Part shown: positions 11,165-20,144 of the stretch, piece after piece | Numbering within the stretch: the first letter of the stretch is position 1 | Layout of the letters: every line of letters starts with the position of its first letter | NCBI GenBank assembly: GCA_900457075.1 | Contig: UGYN01000002.1 | Coordinates: forward strand, 4,960,001 to 5,024,000 | Direction of reading: 5' to 3' | DNA length: 64,000 nt | Origin: Serratia quinivorans | Lineage (GTDB): Bacteria > Pseudomonadota > Gammaproteobacteria > Enterobacterales > Enterobacteriaceae | Notes under the pieces: generated by a model | Seen by the model: the letters and a program-made list of their open reading frames with translations, nothing else | Told to the model about the DNA's origin: nothing | Databases searched by the model: none | Program-made: the position numbers and the translations under genes

Positions 11165-11476
11165 ATTTTTCTTCCCAGGTTGTGAGATATCGATATGCAA
11201 GACAGGGCATCCCCATGGTTTGCACCGGTTGCATGACTTTGCCTGGAAAGAGTATCTCCGGAGGAACGGCGTTACATTTTGTACACGTCCTGTCAGGACT
11301 CACTAAACACTCACGGTTAACTTGTTGAGCTAACAGCAGTTCTTTAAGTTGATTACTTCTGCCTATCGTTATGATCAAAACGTGTTGTTATCAAAACGTT
11401 ACATCATCTTTGTGTTATCTTTAAGTAAGACCTCAATGATTACCCTGTTTTAAGCATAATAAGAAATGGAGGAGCT
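11165..11476 (+). promoter_or_regulatory. acnA upstream region with a tandem 10-mer
   Basis: A 312-bp gap with no convincing ORF. ATCAAAACGT occurs twice, at 11374-11383 and 11390-11399, a 16-bp period. The acnA ribosome-binding site is a strong GGAGGAGCT just before the ATG. E. coli acnA is controlled by CRP, SoxRS, FruR, ArcA and sigmaS; none of those sites can be assigned confidently by eye here. Confidence 0.35.
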
Positions 11477-14149
11477 ATGTCGTCCGATCTTCGTGAAACG
11501 AGTATGGATAAGCTGGTTGCACTGAATAACGAGTATCGTTATTACAGTCTGCCACTGGCCGCGAGACAGCTGGGTGATATCGACCGGTTGCCAAAATCAA
11601 TGAAAGTGCTGTTGGAAAACCTGCTACGCCATGTGGATGGCGACACCGTGCAGGTTGACGACCTTAAAGCTATCGTCGGCTGGTTACAGACCGGTCATGC
11701 CGACCGCGAGATTGCCTACCGACCGGCTCGCGTACTGATGCAGGACTTTACCGGCGTGCCCGCGGTGGTGGATTTGGCCGCTATGCGTGAAGCGGTGCAG
11801 CGATTGGGCGGCAATGTTGACCAGGTCAATCCGTTGTCACCGGTCGATCTGGTGATTGACCACTCGGTCACCGTTGATGAGTTCGGCGATGACGAAGCGT
11901 TTGAAGAAAACGTGCGTATCGAAATGGAGCGCAACCACGAGCGCTATACCTTCCTGCGTTGGGGGCAGAAAGCCTTCAACCGCTTCCGCGTAGTGCCGCC
12001 GGGTACCGGTATCTGTCACCAGGTTAACCTGGAATATCTTGGCCAAACGGTGTGGCACACCGACGAAAGCGGTCAGCGTATTGCCTACCCGGACACGCTG
12101 GTGGGCACCGACTCCCATACCACCATGATCAACGGTCTGGGCATTCTTGGTTGGGGTGTGGGCGGTATTGAAGCCGAAGCGGCGATGCTTGGTCAGCCGG
12201 TATCGATGCTGATCCCGGACGTGGTGGGCTTTAAACTCACCGGTAAGCTCAGCGAGGGCATTACCGCTACCGACCTGGTGTTGACCGTCACCCAGATGCT
12301 GCGTAAACACGGCGTGGTGGGCAAGTTTGTTGAGTTCTACGGTGACGGCCTGGCGGATCTACCGCTGGCTGACCGAGCGACCATTGCCAACATGTCACCG
12401 GAGTTTGGTGCGACCTGTGGCTTCTTCCCGGTGGACGAAGTGACGCTGGGGTATATGAAGCTGAGTGGCCGCAGCGATGAGCAAATCGCGCTGGTGGAAG
12501 CCTATGCCAAAGTGCAGGGCATGTGGCGCAATCCTGGCGACGAACCGGTGTTCACCAGTACCCTGGCTCTGGATATGTCGACGGTGGTAGCCAGCCTGGC
12601 TGGGCCGAAGCGCCCGCAGGATCGCGTGGCGCTGCCAGAGGTGCCCAAGGCTTTCAATGCCGCAACCGAGCTGGAGATCGGCAACCAGCAACGCAAATCC
12701 GAATTCAAGCCCTTCACCCTTAATGGGCAGCAGCACGATCTGCATAACGGCGCGGTGGTGATCGCCGCCATTACCTCCTGTACCAACACTTCCAACCCCA
12801 GCGTAATGATGGCCGCCGGCTTGCTGGCAAAAAATGCGGTGAAAAAGGGGTTGCGAACCAAACCCTGGGTGAAAACCTCATTGGCGCCGGGATCCAAAGT
12901 GGTGACCGACTATTTTGACAGCGCCAAGCTGACGTCCTACCTGGAAGAACTTGGGTTTAACCTGGTGGGTTACGGCTGTACTACCTGTATCGGTAACTCC
13001 GGGCCGTTACCTGAGCCTATTGAGCAGGCGATTAAAGAGGGCGATCTGACCGTTGGTGCGGTGTTGTCAGGTAACCGTAACTTCGAAGGCCGTATTCATC
13101 CGCTGGTGAAGACCAACTGGCTGGCCTCGCCACCCTTGGTGGTTGCCTATGCACTGGCCGGCAGTATGAAGATTGATCTGACCAACGAGCCGCTGGGTGA
13201 AGGCCGTGACGGCCAGCCGGTTTATCTGAAGGATATCTGGCCGAGCAGCCAGGACATTGCCCTGGCAGTCGAGGAAGTGCGTACCGAGATGTTCCATAAG
13301 GAATACGGTGCGGTATTTGACGGTGACGCCAACTGGCAGTCGATTCAGGTTGCCGGTTCGGCGACCTATCCATGGCAGGCGGACTCCACCTATATTCGTC
13401 ATCCGCCGTTCTTCAGCAGCATGAAAGCGCAGCCGGATCCGGTGCAGGACATCAGGGACGCCCGCATTCTGGCGATCCTGGCCGACTCGGTGACTACCGA
13501 CCATATCTCACCGGCAGGGAACATCAAACGCGACAGCCCGGCAGGCCGCTATCTGAGCGATCACGGCGTTGCGGCGCTGGATTTCAACTCTTACGGCTCG
13601 CGCCGTGGTAACCATGAAGTCATGATGCGTGGCACATTTGCCAACATCCGCATCCGTAACGAAATGGTACCGGGGGTTGAAGGGGGTTATACCCGCCATA
13701 TCCCGTCACAGAATCAGTTATCAATCTACGATGCTGCGATGCAGTATCAGCAGGAGCAGGTACCGCTGGCGGTGATCGCCGGTAAAGAATACGGTTCCGG
13801 TTCCAGCCGTGACTGGGCTGCGAAGGGGCCACGACTGTTGGGGGTTCGCGTGGTTATTGCCGAGTCCTTTGAGCGTATTCACCGTTCCAACCTGATTGGT
13901 ATGGGCATTCTGCCACTGGAGTTCCCGGCAGGTGTGACGCGCAAAACGCTGGGACTGAGTGGTGATGAGCAGATCAGCGTCAGCGGGTTACAAACGCTTA
14001 AACCAGGGCAAGTGGTACCGGTGCTGATCGCTTATGCCGATGGGCGCAAGGAAGTGGTCAATACCCGTTGCCGAATCGATACCGGCAATGAGCTGACCTA
14101 CTATGAAAATGACGGCATCCTGCACTACGTGATCAGGAAAATGCTGTAA
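11477..14149 (+). CDS. acnA: Aconitate hydratase A
   Basis: Interconverts citrate and isocitrate in the TCA and glyoxylate cycles. This is the stress- and stationary-phase-associated isoenzyme of the IRP1/AcnA class. Iron-sulfur ligands are in ITSCTNTSNPSVM (about residue 435) and GYGCTTCIGNSGP (about residue 500). The swivel domain with GKEYGSGSSRDWAAKG is near residue 770. At 890 residues it matches E. coli AcnA (891). It is followed by a strong terminator and is convergent with ribA, as in E. coli. Confidence 0.97.
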   Translation: MSSDLRETSMDKLVALNNEYRYYSLPLAARQLGDIDRLPKSMKVLLENLLRHVDGDTVQVDDLKAIVGWLQTGHADREIAYRPARVLMQDFTGVPAVVDLAAMREAVQRLGGNVDQVNPLSPVDLVIDHSVTVDEFGDDEAFEENVRIEMERNHERYTFLRWGQKAFNRFRVVPPGTGICHQVNLEYLGQTVWHTDESGQRIAYPDTLVGTDSHTTMINGLGILGWGVGGIEAEAAMLGQPVSMLIPDVVGFKLTGKLSEGITATDLVLTVTQMLRKHGVVGKFVEFYGDGLADLPLADRATIANMSPEFGATCGFFPVDEVTLGYMKLSGRSDEQIALVEAYAKVQGMWRNPGDEPVFTSTLALDMSTVVASLAGPKRPQDRVALPEVPKAFNAATELEIGNQQRKSEFKPFTLNGQQHDLHNGAVVIAAITSCTNTSNPSVMMAAGLLAKNAVKKGLRTKPWVKTSLAPGSKVVTDYFDSAKLTSYLEELGFNLVGYGCTTCIGNSGPLPEPIEQAIKEGDLTVGAVLSGNRNFEGRIHPLVKTNWLASPPLVVAYALAGSMKIDLTNEPLGEGRDGQPVYLKDIWPSSQDIALAVEEVRTEMFHKEYGAVFDGDANWQSIQVAGSATYPWQADSTYIRHPPFFSSMKAQPDPVQDIRDARILAILADSVTTDHISPAGNIKRDSPAGRYLSDHGVAALDFNSYGSRRGNHEVMMRGTFANIRIRNEMVPGVEGGYTRHIPSQNQLSIYDAAMQYQQEQVPLAVIAGKEYGSGSSRDWAAKGPRLLGVRVVIAESFERIHRSNLIGMGILPLEFPAGVTRKTLGLSGDEQISVSGLQTLKPGQVVPVLIAYADGRKEVVNTRCRIDTGNELTYYENDGILHYVIRKML

Positions 14150-14154
14150 TAAAA

Positions 14155-14182
14155 AGGGCGCCTTTCATGGCGCCCTGATTTT
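14155..14182. terminator. acnA/ribA terminator
   Basis: Perfect stem AGGGCGCC-TTTCAT-GGCGCCCT with A-rich and T-rich flanks, between convergent genes. Confidence 0.85.
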
Positions 14183-14194
14183 TCCTGCGGGAAA

Positions 14195-14788
14195 TTACTC
14201 TTGGTCCAGTAAATGGCCCATTTTTGCGGCCTTGGTGGCCAGGTAACGCTCGTTCTTCGGGTTGCGACCGACGATCAGTGGCACACGTTCGGTAATGTTG
14301 ATACCGGCTTCGGTCAGGATCTCGACCTTTTTCGGGTTGTTGGTCAGTAAACGCACCGCATCCACGCCCAGCAGTTTGAACATGTCCGCACACAGGGTGA
14401 AATCACGTTCATCCGCAGCAAAACCCAACTGGTGGTTGGCTTCTACCGTATCAGCGCCCTTGTCCTGCAGGGCATAAGCGCGGATCTTGTTCAGCAAACC
14501 GATATTACGACCTTCCTGACGATGGTAGAGCAGAATACCGCGACCTTCTTCCGCGATATGCTCCAGTGCGGCTTCCAGCTGAAAACCACAGTCGCAGCGC
14601 AGGCTGAATAAGGCATCACCGGTCAGACACTCAGAATGTACACGTGAGAGTACCGGTGTTGCGCCAGAAATATCCCCGAACACCAGTGCCAGATGATCGT
14701 GCCCGGTCGCCAGTTCTTCGAATCCTACCATCAGGAAATCGCCCCAAGGTGTTGGCAATTTGGCCTCTGCCACCCGTTTAAGCTGCAT
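14195..14788 (-). CDS. ribA: GTP cyclohydrolase II
   Basis: First committed step of riboflavin synthesis: opens GTP to 2,5-diamino-6-ribosylamino-pyrimidinone phosphate, formate and pyrophosphate. The zinc-binding set is visible as [19 protein letters not shown] (three Cys). [14 protein letters not shown] and LLTNNPKKV follow. The start is the ATG at 14788 with GGAGAG at good spacing, giving 197 residues (E. coli 196). An earlier ATG at 14821 would only add an 11-residue non-homologous stretch. Confidence 0.96.
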   Translation of the reverse strand: MQLKRVAEAKLPTPWGDFLMVGFEELATGHDHLALVFGDISGATPVLSRVHSECLTGDALFSLRCDCGFQLEAALEHIAEEGRGILLYHRQEGRNIGLLNKIRAYALQDKGADTVEANHQLGFAADERDFTLCADMFKLLGVDAVRLLTNNPKKVEILTEAGINITERVPLIVGRNPKNERYLATKAAKMGHLLDQE

Positions 14789-15065
14789 GTTGCTCTCCAC
14801 AAATACTTCCGATTCAATCATGGTTGCGCATCCTACTTCCGGGTCAGTTGGCTGACCAGTATTAAATGCACAACGACGATCGGCATTTCGTTAATTATCG
14901 GCTATTTTGCCATAACTTCTTGCCCTGAGGTGCTCAGCAAATCAGCATCCGACGCTTTCAGCCAACTATTATTGCGATAGTCCGTTTATCTGTTTAATTT
15001 TTCGAGTGTTATCAATATTGCAAGATTGTTACACTGCAAATTGGCTTATGCAAAGGACGATGGGA

Positions 15066-15839
15066 ATGTTTGAGATTGCAAAACGTACGGCAGCAGGTGC
15101 AATAGTGCTGTTGCTGATGCCGCTGGCGGTATGGATTTCCGGCTGGCAATGGCAACCGGGTGGCGACGGCAGGCTGCTGAAAGGCCTGTACTGGCTGACT
15201 GAAACTGTCACTTCGCCCTGGGGTATCCTTACCAGTATTATTCTTGGCGCCTGGTTTCTGTGGTGCCTGCGTTTTCGTATCAGACCGGCCATTGGGTTGT
15301 TGGTGTTGCTCAGCGCGTCGATTCTGATCGGACAGGGCGTGAAGTCTTTTATTAAGGATCGCGTGCAGGAGCCTCGGCCATTCGTGTTGTGGCTGGAGTC
15401 GGCCCACCAGATTGATGAAAAGCACTTTTACTCGCTCAAGCGCAAAGAGCGGGGCGCGTTGGTGAAAGAGCAACTGCAGGAGCAAACGCTGGTACCGGTA
15501 TGGCTACGTGAGCACTGGCAGTTTGAGACCGGCTTTGCGTTCCCTTCAGGCCACACGATGTTTGCCGCCAGTTGGGCGCTACTGGGCGTAGGGTTGTTGT
15601 GGCCACGACGTCACTACAAGACCGTCGCGGTCTTGATGGTGTGGGCAATAGGTGTCATGGGCAGCCGTTTACTGCTGGGCATGCACTGGCCACGGGATCT
15701 GGCAGTGGCGACCTTGATCAGCTGGCTGTTGGTGACGATAGCTTGCTGGTTGGCTCAACGCTGGTTTGGCCCTTTGACGCCACCGCCGCAAGAGCAGCAG
15801 GAAATTGCGGAAAGAACCTCGGAAGAGAAAATCAGGTGA
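15066..15839 (+). CDS. pgpB: Phosphatidylglycerophosphatase B (PAP2 family)
   Basis: Integral inner-membrane PAP2 phosphatase acting on phosphatidylglycerophosphate, phosphatidate and undecaprenyl pyrophosphate. The three phosphatase motifs are present: KDRVQEPRP (about residue 97), PSGHTMF (about residue 162) and GSRLLLGMHWPRD (about residue 200). Several membrane segments surround them. The start at 15066 (MFEIAKRTAAG) aligns with the E. coli start and has AGGA 8 bases upstream; the ATG at 15060 is too close to that site. It lies upstream of lapAB, as in E. coli. Confidence 0.94.
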   Translation: MFEIAKRTAAGAIVLLLMPLAVWISGWQWQPGGDGRLLKGLYWLTETVTSPWGILTSIILGAWFLWCLRFRIRPAIGLLVLLSASILIGQGVKSFIKDRVQEPRPFVLWLESAHQIDEKHFYSLKRKERGALVKEQLQEQTLVPVWLREHWQFETGFAFPSGHTMFAASWALLGVGLLWPRRHYKTVAVLMVWAIGVMGSRLLLGMHWPRDLAVATLISWLLVTIACWLAQRWFGPLTPPPQEQQEIAERTSEEKIR

Positions 15840-15850
15840 CGCTGTCACTT

Positions 15851-15877
15851 AATGCGGTGTCGCCATGGCACCGCATT
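15851..15877 (+). terminator. Hairpin after pgpB
   Basis: Perfect 9-bp stem AATGCGGTG / CACCGCATT, 11 bp after the pgpB stop, without a T run. It is probably an RNA-stabilising or weak termination structure. Confidence 0.4.
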
Positions 15878-16088
15878 AACCGCTTACATTTCCCGTCATT
15901 GTAATTCTTATTAATGCCCCCACATCCTTATTAATCTATTATTTTGAGAAGCTTTCTCATTAATTTGTTCGGGAGCGTCGTTTACTGTCGAATATGCCAG
16001 CAGATATGTGGTTTTATCGTGCCGCAGGGTTTCCCTGCCACGATGGGAAATGCTAACTTAAAGGTTAGGGAAGCCACGTATTGGCATA

Positions 16089-16263
16089 TACCCGTCATCT
16101 TTCAAGTCGCAGCGTTGTTATCTGCACTAGCTCACCCCAGTTACTTACTTGAGTAAGCGCCTGGGGATGAGCGAGCTGGCCGCCTAGCTGTGCTGTACAG
16201 GGATGTACAAATGCCGCGAGCGCATGGACGCGCTAGAGCGGCCAACTTGAAAGCTATAGGGTA
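16089..16263. repeat. MITE-like palindromic intergenic repeat (about 175 bp)
   Basis: Bounded by imperfect inverted ends: TACCC...CTTTCAAGT on the left and ACTTGAAAG...GGGTA on the right. Inside is a stem around TTACTTACTTGAGTAAG flanked by CTCACCCCAG / CTGGGGATGAG-like arms. This matches the style of palindromic repeats scattered between genes in Serratia and Yersinia. It fills most of the 461-bp pgpB-lapA gap (15840-16300). The right part carries an extra stretch (CTGTACAGGGATGTACA and onward) that I do not recognise as part of the core element. Confidence 0.6.
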
Positions 16264-16300
16264 GAATTCATCCGATTAACTCGGCATTGCGGGAAAGAAT

Positions 16301-16604
16301 GTGAAATATTTGCTGATTTTTTTGTTGGTTCTGGTGATTTTCGTGATTTCTGTCACGTTGGGCGCGCATAACGATCAGGTTGTGAGTTTTAACTATCTGG
16401 TTGCGCAGGGCGACTACCGCGTATCGACCCTGTTGGCGGCGTTGTTTGGCGCAGGTTTTGTTCTTGGCTGGGTCATTTGTGGCCTGTTTTATCTGCGTAC
16501 CCGCATTGCGTTGGGGGCGAGCCGAACGCAAAATCAAAAGGCTGGAACTGCAGCTTGAACAACCTGCTGAATCGGCAGCTCCGTCCGTTGTCAGCAAGGA
16601 ATAA
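16301..16604 (+). CDS. lapA: Lipopolysaccharide assembly protein LapA, frameshifted near the C-terminus
   Basis: Small inner-membrane partner of LapB. Two N-terminal membrane segments are clear (MKYLLIFLLVLVIFVISVTLG and STLLAALFGAGFVLGWVICGLF). In the first frame the protein ends at 16558 after 85 residues with an unrelated tail. One base fewer in the G5 run at 16513-16517 restores the family's coiled tail (RAERKIKRLELQL...) and a 100-residue protein ending SKE, close to E. coli LapA (102), seven bases before lapB. An assembly error is likelier than a true lesion. Confidence 0.88.
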
Positions 16605-16610
16605 CCTTCT

Positions 16611-17780
16611 ATGTTAGAGCTGCTGTTTCTGTTGTTGCCCGTGGCTGCCGCGTACGGCTGGTACATGGGGCGCAGAAGTGCTCAACAGGACAAACAACAG
16701 GAAGCCAACCGTCTGTCGCGTGAGTATGTGGCCGGGGTTAACTTCCTGCTTTCCAACCAGCAGGATAAAGCGGTCGATCTGTTCCTTGATATGTTGAAAG
16801 AGGACAGCAACACCGTTGAGGCCCACCTGACGCTGGGTAACCTGTTCCGTTCGCGTGGCGAAGTAGACCGCGCAATCCGCATCCATCAGGCGCTGATGGA
16901 AAGCGCTTCCCTGACCTTCGAACAACGCCTTTTGGCCGTGCAACAGCTGGGGCGTGATTATATGGCCGCCGGCATGTACGATCGCGCCGAAGATATGTTT
17001 GGCCAGTTAATCGGCGAAGAAGATTTCCGCATTTCCGCGTTGCAGCAACTGTTGGTGATCCACCAGGCAACCAGCGATTGGCAAAAAGCCATCGACGTGG
17101 CGGAAAAACTGGTCAAGTTGGGTAAAGATAAACAACGTATCGAGATCGCCCATTTCTACTGCGAACTGGCTTTGCAGGCGATGGGCAGTGACGATCTTGA
17201 TAAGGCGATGGGCTTGCTGAAAAGAGCGGCCTCGGCAGATAAACAGTGCGCCCGAGTTTCTATAATGGTAGGGCGCATTTATATGGCGCAGGGTGAATAC
17301 GCCAAGGCGGTTGAATCGCTCACGCGAGTGTTGAACCAGGATAAAGAGCTGGTGAGCGAAACCTTGCCGATGCTGCATGAGTGTTACCAGCATCTGGAAC
17401 AGCAACAGGATTGGGCGGACTTCCTCAAGCGCTGTGTTGAAGAAAATACCGGTGCCACCGCTGAGCTGATGCTGGCGGAAATTATTGAGCAGAATGAAGG
17501 CCGTGACGTGGTGCAGGTGTATATCAACCGCCAGCTCCAGCGTCACCCGACGATGCGGGTATTCTATCGCCTGATGGATTATCACCTGGCAGATGCGGAA
17601 GATGGCCGTGCGAAAGAAAGCCTGTTGCTGCTGCGTGATATGGTCGGCGAACAAATACGTACCAAGCCGCGTTATCGCTGCCATAAATGCGGGTTTACCG
17701 CGCACTCGCTGTATTGGCATTGTCCTTCATGCCGGGCCTGGTCATCGGTTAAACCGATTCGTGGGCTGGATGGGCAATAA
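16611..17780 (+). CDS. lapB: Lipopolysaccharide assembly protein LapB (TPR, rubredoxin-type)
   Basis: Essential regulator of LPS synthesis that presents LpxC to FtsH for degradation, with YejM as antagonist. An N-terminal membrane anchor (LLFLLLPVAAAYGWYMG) is followed by about nine TPR repeats (for example NTVEAHLTLGNLFRSRGEVDRA). A C-terminal rubredoxin-like zinc knot has CHKCGFTAHSLYWHCPSC. The 389-residue length equals the E. coli protein (formerly YciM). It is translated directly after lapA. Confidence 0.96.
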   Translation: MLELLFLLLPVAAAYGWYMGRRSAQQDKQQEANRLSREYVAGVNFLLSNQQDKAVDLFLDMLKEDSNTVEAHLTLGNLFRSRGEVDRAIRIHQALMESASLTFEQRLLAVQQLGRDYMAAGMYDRAEDMFGQLIGEEDFRISALQQLLVIHQATSDWQKAIDVAEKLVKLGKDKQRIEIAHFYCELALQAMGSDDLDKAMGLLKRAASADKQCARVSIMVGRIYMAQGEYAKAVESLTRVLNQDKELVSETLPMLHECYQHLEQQQDWADFLKRCVEENTGATAELMLAEIIEQNEGRDVVQVYINRQLQRHPTMRVFYRLMDYHLADAEDGRAKESLLLLRDMVGEQIRTKPRYRCHKCGFTAHSLYWHCPSCRAWSSVKPIRGLDGQ

Positions 17781-17790
17781 GCTGCAATAA

Positions 17791-17820
17791 AAAACGGGGC
17801 TAAAATAGCCCGTTTTTTAT
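17791..17820 (+). terminator. lapAB terminator
   Basis: Stem ACGGGGCTA / TAGCCCGT followed by a T6 run, 12 bp after the lapB stop. The A run on its left may also serve the convergent gene at 17833. Confidence 0.82.
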
Positions 17821-17832
17821 GATGTTAGCGAT

Positions 17833-18130
17833 TTATTTTTTCTTGCCGGCTTTGACGCCGCCTTTCAGCAGTTGACGCAACTTCTTCAATTCTTTCTGGT
17901 TCAGCGGTTGCTCGATTTCCTCTTCAATCCCCTGATTGTCCAATTTCACCGTGATGTAACTCCGCCGATTTTTTAGCGGTTTTGTCCGCCTTGGCCGGTA
18001 ACTCGAAGCTATTTTCAAGACGTTGACAGACCTCGGCGCTCAGAGAAAGTTGGTTATCGGCAGCAATGGCACGAATTTTTTCTTTGAGTTCCAGAGGGAT
18101 TTTAATCGTTAGTGTAGATATCTCGCTCAT
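17833..18130 (-). CDS. Small ribbon-helix-helix (Arc/CopG-like) DNA-binding protein, frameshifted
   Basis: The N-terminal 45 residues (MSEISTLTIKIPLELKEKIRA..., LSLSAEVCQRLENSFE) fit an Arc/CopG-type ribbon-helix-helix. In frame, the protein stops at 17924 with an odd tail. Shortening the A6 run (minus strand, T6 at 17969-17974) by one joins it to a basic helical tail, LNQKELKKLRQLLKGG...KKK, giving 98 residues. The start is the ATG at 18130 with AAGG upstream. Whether the target is its own promoter or elsewhere is unknown. No toxin gene is adjacent. Confidence 0.65.
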
Positions 18131-18264
18131 TTTGAAGCCTTTCTGCGGGAAGATTGCCTTCAAGCTAAGCCAGTCGGGAGTGAGAGTCTAGTGTGTAATA
18201 AAAATTTAATATTTCTGTAACATTGAGCGGGGAATAATGAACGATAAGGCGGGAGTATTGAGGT

Positions 18265-18286
18265 AGAGCCCGGCGTGCCGGGCTCT
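18265..18286 (-). terminator. Hairpin after the DUF1471 gene
   Basis: Perfect 10-bp stem AGAGCCCGGC-GT-GCCGGGCTCT, 13 bp past the stop of the leftward gene at 18299. No strong T run. Confidence 0.5.
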
Positions 18287-18298
18287 ATACCAGAGTGC

Positions 18299-18559
18299 TT
18301 ATTTGTAGATGACGGCGGTGCCACTTAGCATGTTATTACCACCGGCAGAGATAATGCGGTAGCTGCTGGCGCCCTGGGCTTCGGCTTTGGCGGCCAGTTT
18401 GGCTTCCAGGCTGCTCAGCGTCGTGGCATGGCCTGCAGAGACGACGCCGGATGCGCTCAGGCTGGTGGCCTGCTGCAGGTCTACCGGCTCAGCGGCGAAG
18501 GTAGCGAAAGAGGTCATGGCGATAGCGGCGGCTGCTGCAAAATATTTGATGCTTTTCAT
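18299..18559 (-). CDS. YdgH/BhsA/McbA-like (DUF1471) periplasmic protein
   Basis: An 86-residue protein. An N-terminal signal peptide (MKSIKYFAAAAAIAMTSFATFA, cut before AEPVD) precedes the family domain: VDLQQATSLSASGVVSAGHATTLSSLEAKLAAKAEAQGASSYRI... ending GTAVIYK. DUF1471 proteins of enterobacteria are small periplasmic or outer-membrane stress proteins (BhsA, McbA, YhcN, YdgH) induced by acid, peroxide or metals. Which paralogue this is cannot be decided here. Confidence 0.85.
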   Translation of the reverse strand: MKSIKYFAAAAAIAMTSFATFAAEPVDLQQATSLSASGVVSAGHATTLSSLEAKLAAKAEAQGASSYRIISAGGNNMLSGTAVIYK

Positions 18560-18887
18560 AAGAAACTCCAGTCTGTTTGTTTGGGTTGGAAGCCGTTCGC
18601 TTCCGATGTGTTGAATAATAAAGCATCCGGGAAGATTTAAAATCTGATAATGCTGAGCATCTTGTTCAAACTATTTGATTTATAATTTACGCATCTTTAC
18701 GGCGCTTTACGCAGCCTGGGTTAATGGCAGCGGGGTTATATTGACGCTTGATGACGAACCTGGGCCTAACATTACTTAACCGCAGGGTGCGCTGCGGCTG
18801 GGATTTCTGTCGGCTGGCATGTAGAATGCGGCGGTCAGTTTGGCGGGTTGTTACCTGGTTATGTCCATTTTACAGAAGGTAGAAGAA
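18560..18887 (+). promoter_or_regulatory. Upstream region of the DUF1471 gene and pyrF
   Basis: A 328-bp divergent spacer. A small hairpin CCGCAG-GGTGCG-CTGCGG lies about 90 bp before pyrF. No ORF and no assignable regulator site (for example PurR) were seen. Confidence 0.3.
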
Positions 18888-19616
18888 ATGAAGTCTGAAA
18901 ATAACATTAATAACAACGACTTAAAATCATCTCCGATCATTGTTGCGCTTGATTACGCAGATATTGGCGCAGCATTGGCATTTGCCGATCGTATCAGTCC
19001 GCAGGACTGCCGGCTAAAAGTGGGCAAGGAAATGTTCACCCTGTTTGGACCACAACTGGTGCGCGACTTGCACGCCCGCGGTTTCGATGTATTCCTGGAT
19101 TTGAAATTTCACGATATTCCCAACACCACCGCCCGTGCGGTAGCGGCGGCGGCTGAGCTGGGCGTGTGGATGGTTAACGTCCACGCCAGCGGCGGTGCGC
19201 GGATGATGACCGCAGCCAAAAGAGGCGTTGCTGCCTTATGGCGCGCAGGCGCCGTTGTTGATTGCCGTGACCGTGCTTACCAGCATGGAGGCGGAGGATT
19301 GCAGGCTATCGGTATCGACCTCTCTCCGGCCGAGCAGGCGGAACGACTGGCGCGTCTGAGCCGCGATTGTGGACTGGACGGCGTAGTCTGTTCTGCACAT
19401 GAGGCCGAACGCCTGAAAGCGGCCTGTGGCCAGCAGTTCCAGTTGGTGACACCAGGTATCCGTCCGGAAGGTAGCGATGCCGGCGATCAGCGCCGTATTA
19501 TGACGCCGGTGCAGGCACAGGCGGCTGGTGTTGACTATATGGTGATTGGGCGCCCGATCACCCAATCTGCCGATCCTGCCGCTACACTGAGCGCCATTCG
19601 CGCTTCACTGGCCTGA
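18888..19616 (+). CDS. pyrF: Orotidine 5'-phosphate decarboxylase, with a locally shifted reading frame
   Basis: Last step of UMP synthesis: OMP to UMP plus CO2. The catalytic Lys/Asp network is visible as [10 protein letters not shown] (about residue 70), followed by [11 protein letters not shown] and the phosphate loop VTPGIRPEG...GDQRRI. Residues from about 112 to 138 read as unrelated sequence. The alternative frame across 19222-19300 encodes the expected strand ([19 protein letters not shown], then TSMEAED). One extra A at 19218-19221 and one missing T at 19299-19300 explain this. The start at 18888 suits the family length of about 242. Confidence 0.9.
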   Translation: MKSENNINNNDLKSSPIIVALDYADIGAALAFADRISPQDCRLKVGKEMFTLFGPQLVRDLHARGFDVFLDLKFHDIPNTTARAVAAAAELGVWMVNVHASGGARMMTAAKRGVAALWRAGAVVDCRDRAYQHGGGGLQAIGIDLSPAEQAERLARLSRDCGLDGVVCSAHEAERLKAACGQQFQLVTPGIRPEGSDAGDQRRIMTPVQAQAAGVDYMVIGRPITQSADPAATLSAIRASLA

Positions 19617-19626
19617 GGAGTTACTG

Positions 19627-19953
19627 ATGAAGGACGATAATAGCCGTCTGGTTTACTCCACCGACAGCGGACGCATCAAGCCGGAAGAGGTTAAGCCACA
19701 GCGTGACAAGGGTGACGGCATCGTGCGCATTCAACGCCAGACCAGCGGGCGTAAGGGGAAGGGCGTTTGCCTGATCTCGGGCGTCGATCTGGATGATGCG
19801 GCACTGGAAAAACTGGCGGCTGAACTGAAGAAGAAGTGTGGTTGTGGTGGCTCGCTCAAGGATGGTGTGATTGAGATCCAGGGTGATAAGCGCGATTTGC
19901 TAAAACAGCTGCTGGAAGCCAAAGGGATGAAGGTCAAACTGGCGGGCGGTTAA
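19627..19953 (+). CDS. yciH: SUI1/eIF1-like translation factor YciH
   Basis: A 108-residue bacterial homologue of eukaryotic eIF1, reported in E. coli to discriminate against non-canonical initiation complexes. The SUI1 core is complete: RIQRQTSGRKGKGVCLISGVDLDD and KKKCGCGGSLKDGVIEIQGDKRD, then LLEAKGMKVKLAGG. It starts 10 bp after pyrF and is probably co-transcribed with it, as in E. coli. Confidence 0.95.
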   Translation: MKDDNSRLVYSTDSGRIKPEEVKPQRDKGDGIVRIQRQTSGRKGKGVCLISGVDLDDAALEKLAAELKKKCGCGGSLKDGVIEIQGDKRDLLKQLLEAKGMKVKLAGG

Positions 19954-19967
19954 TCGCCTGGGGGAAT

Positions 19968-20000
19968 TGCCATGCCGCGGTGCAATGCTGCGGCATGGCA
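19968..20000 (+). terminator. Hairpin after yciH
   Basis: 11-bp stem TGCCATGCCGC / GCGGCATGGCA with an 11-base loop, 14 bp after the stop. There is no T run, so it may be a weak or Rho-assisted terminator. Confidence 0.45.
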
Positions 20001-20144
20001 GTGGGTGATGCTGCCGGGCGTTAACCCGTTAATGGCAATGATGCCATTGACTAAAAGTAAAACAGACCTGAAATAATCTTTATTATGGTTAATACGTCAA
20101 AGCGTAAACGCTTTTGCCAGCCTGTCGGCTAGTGATCGGACAGG

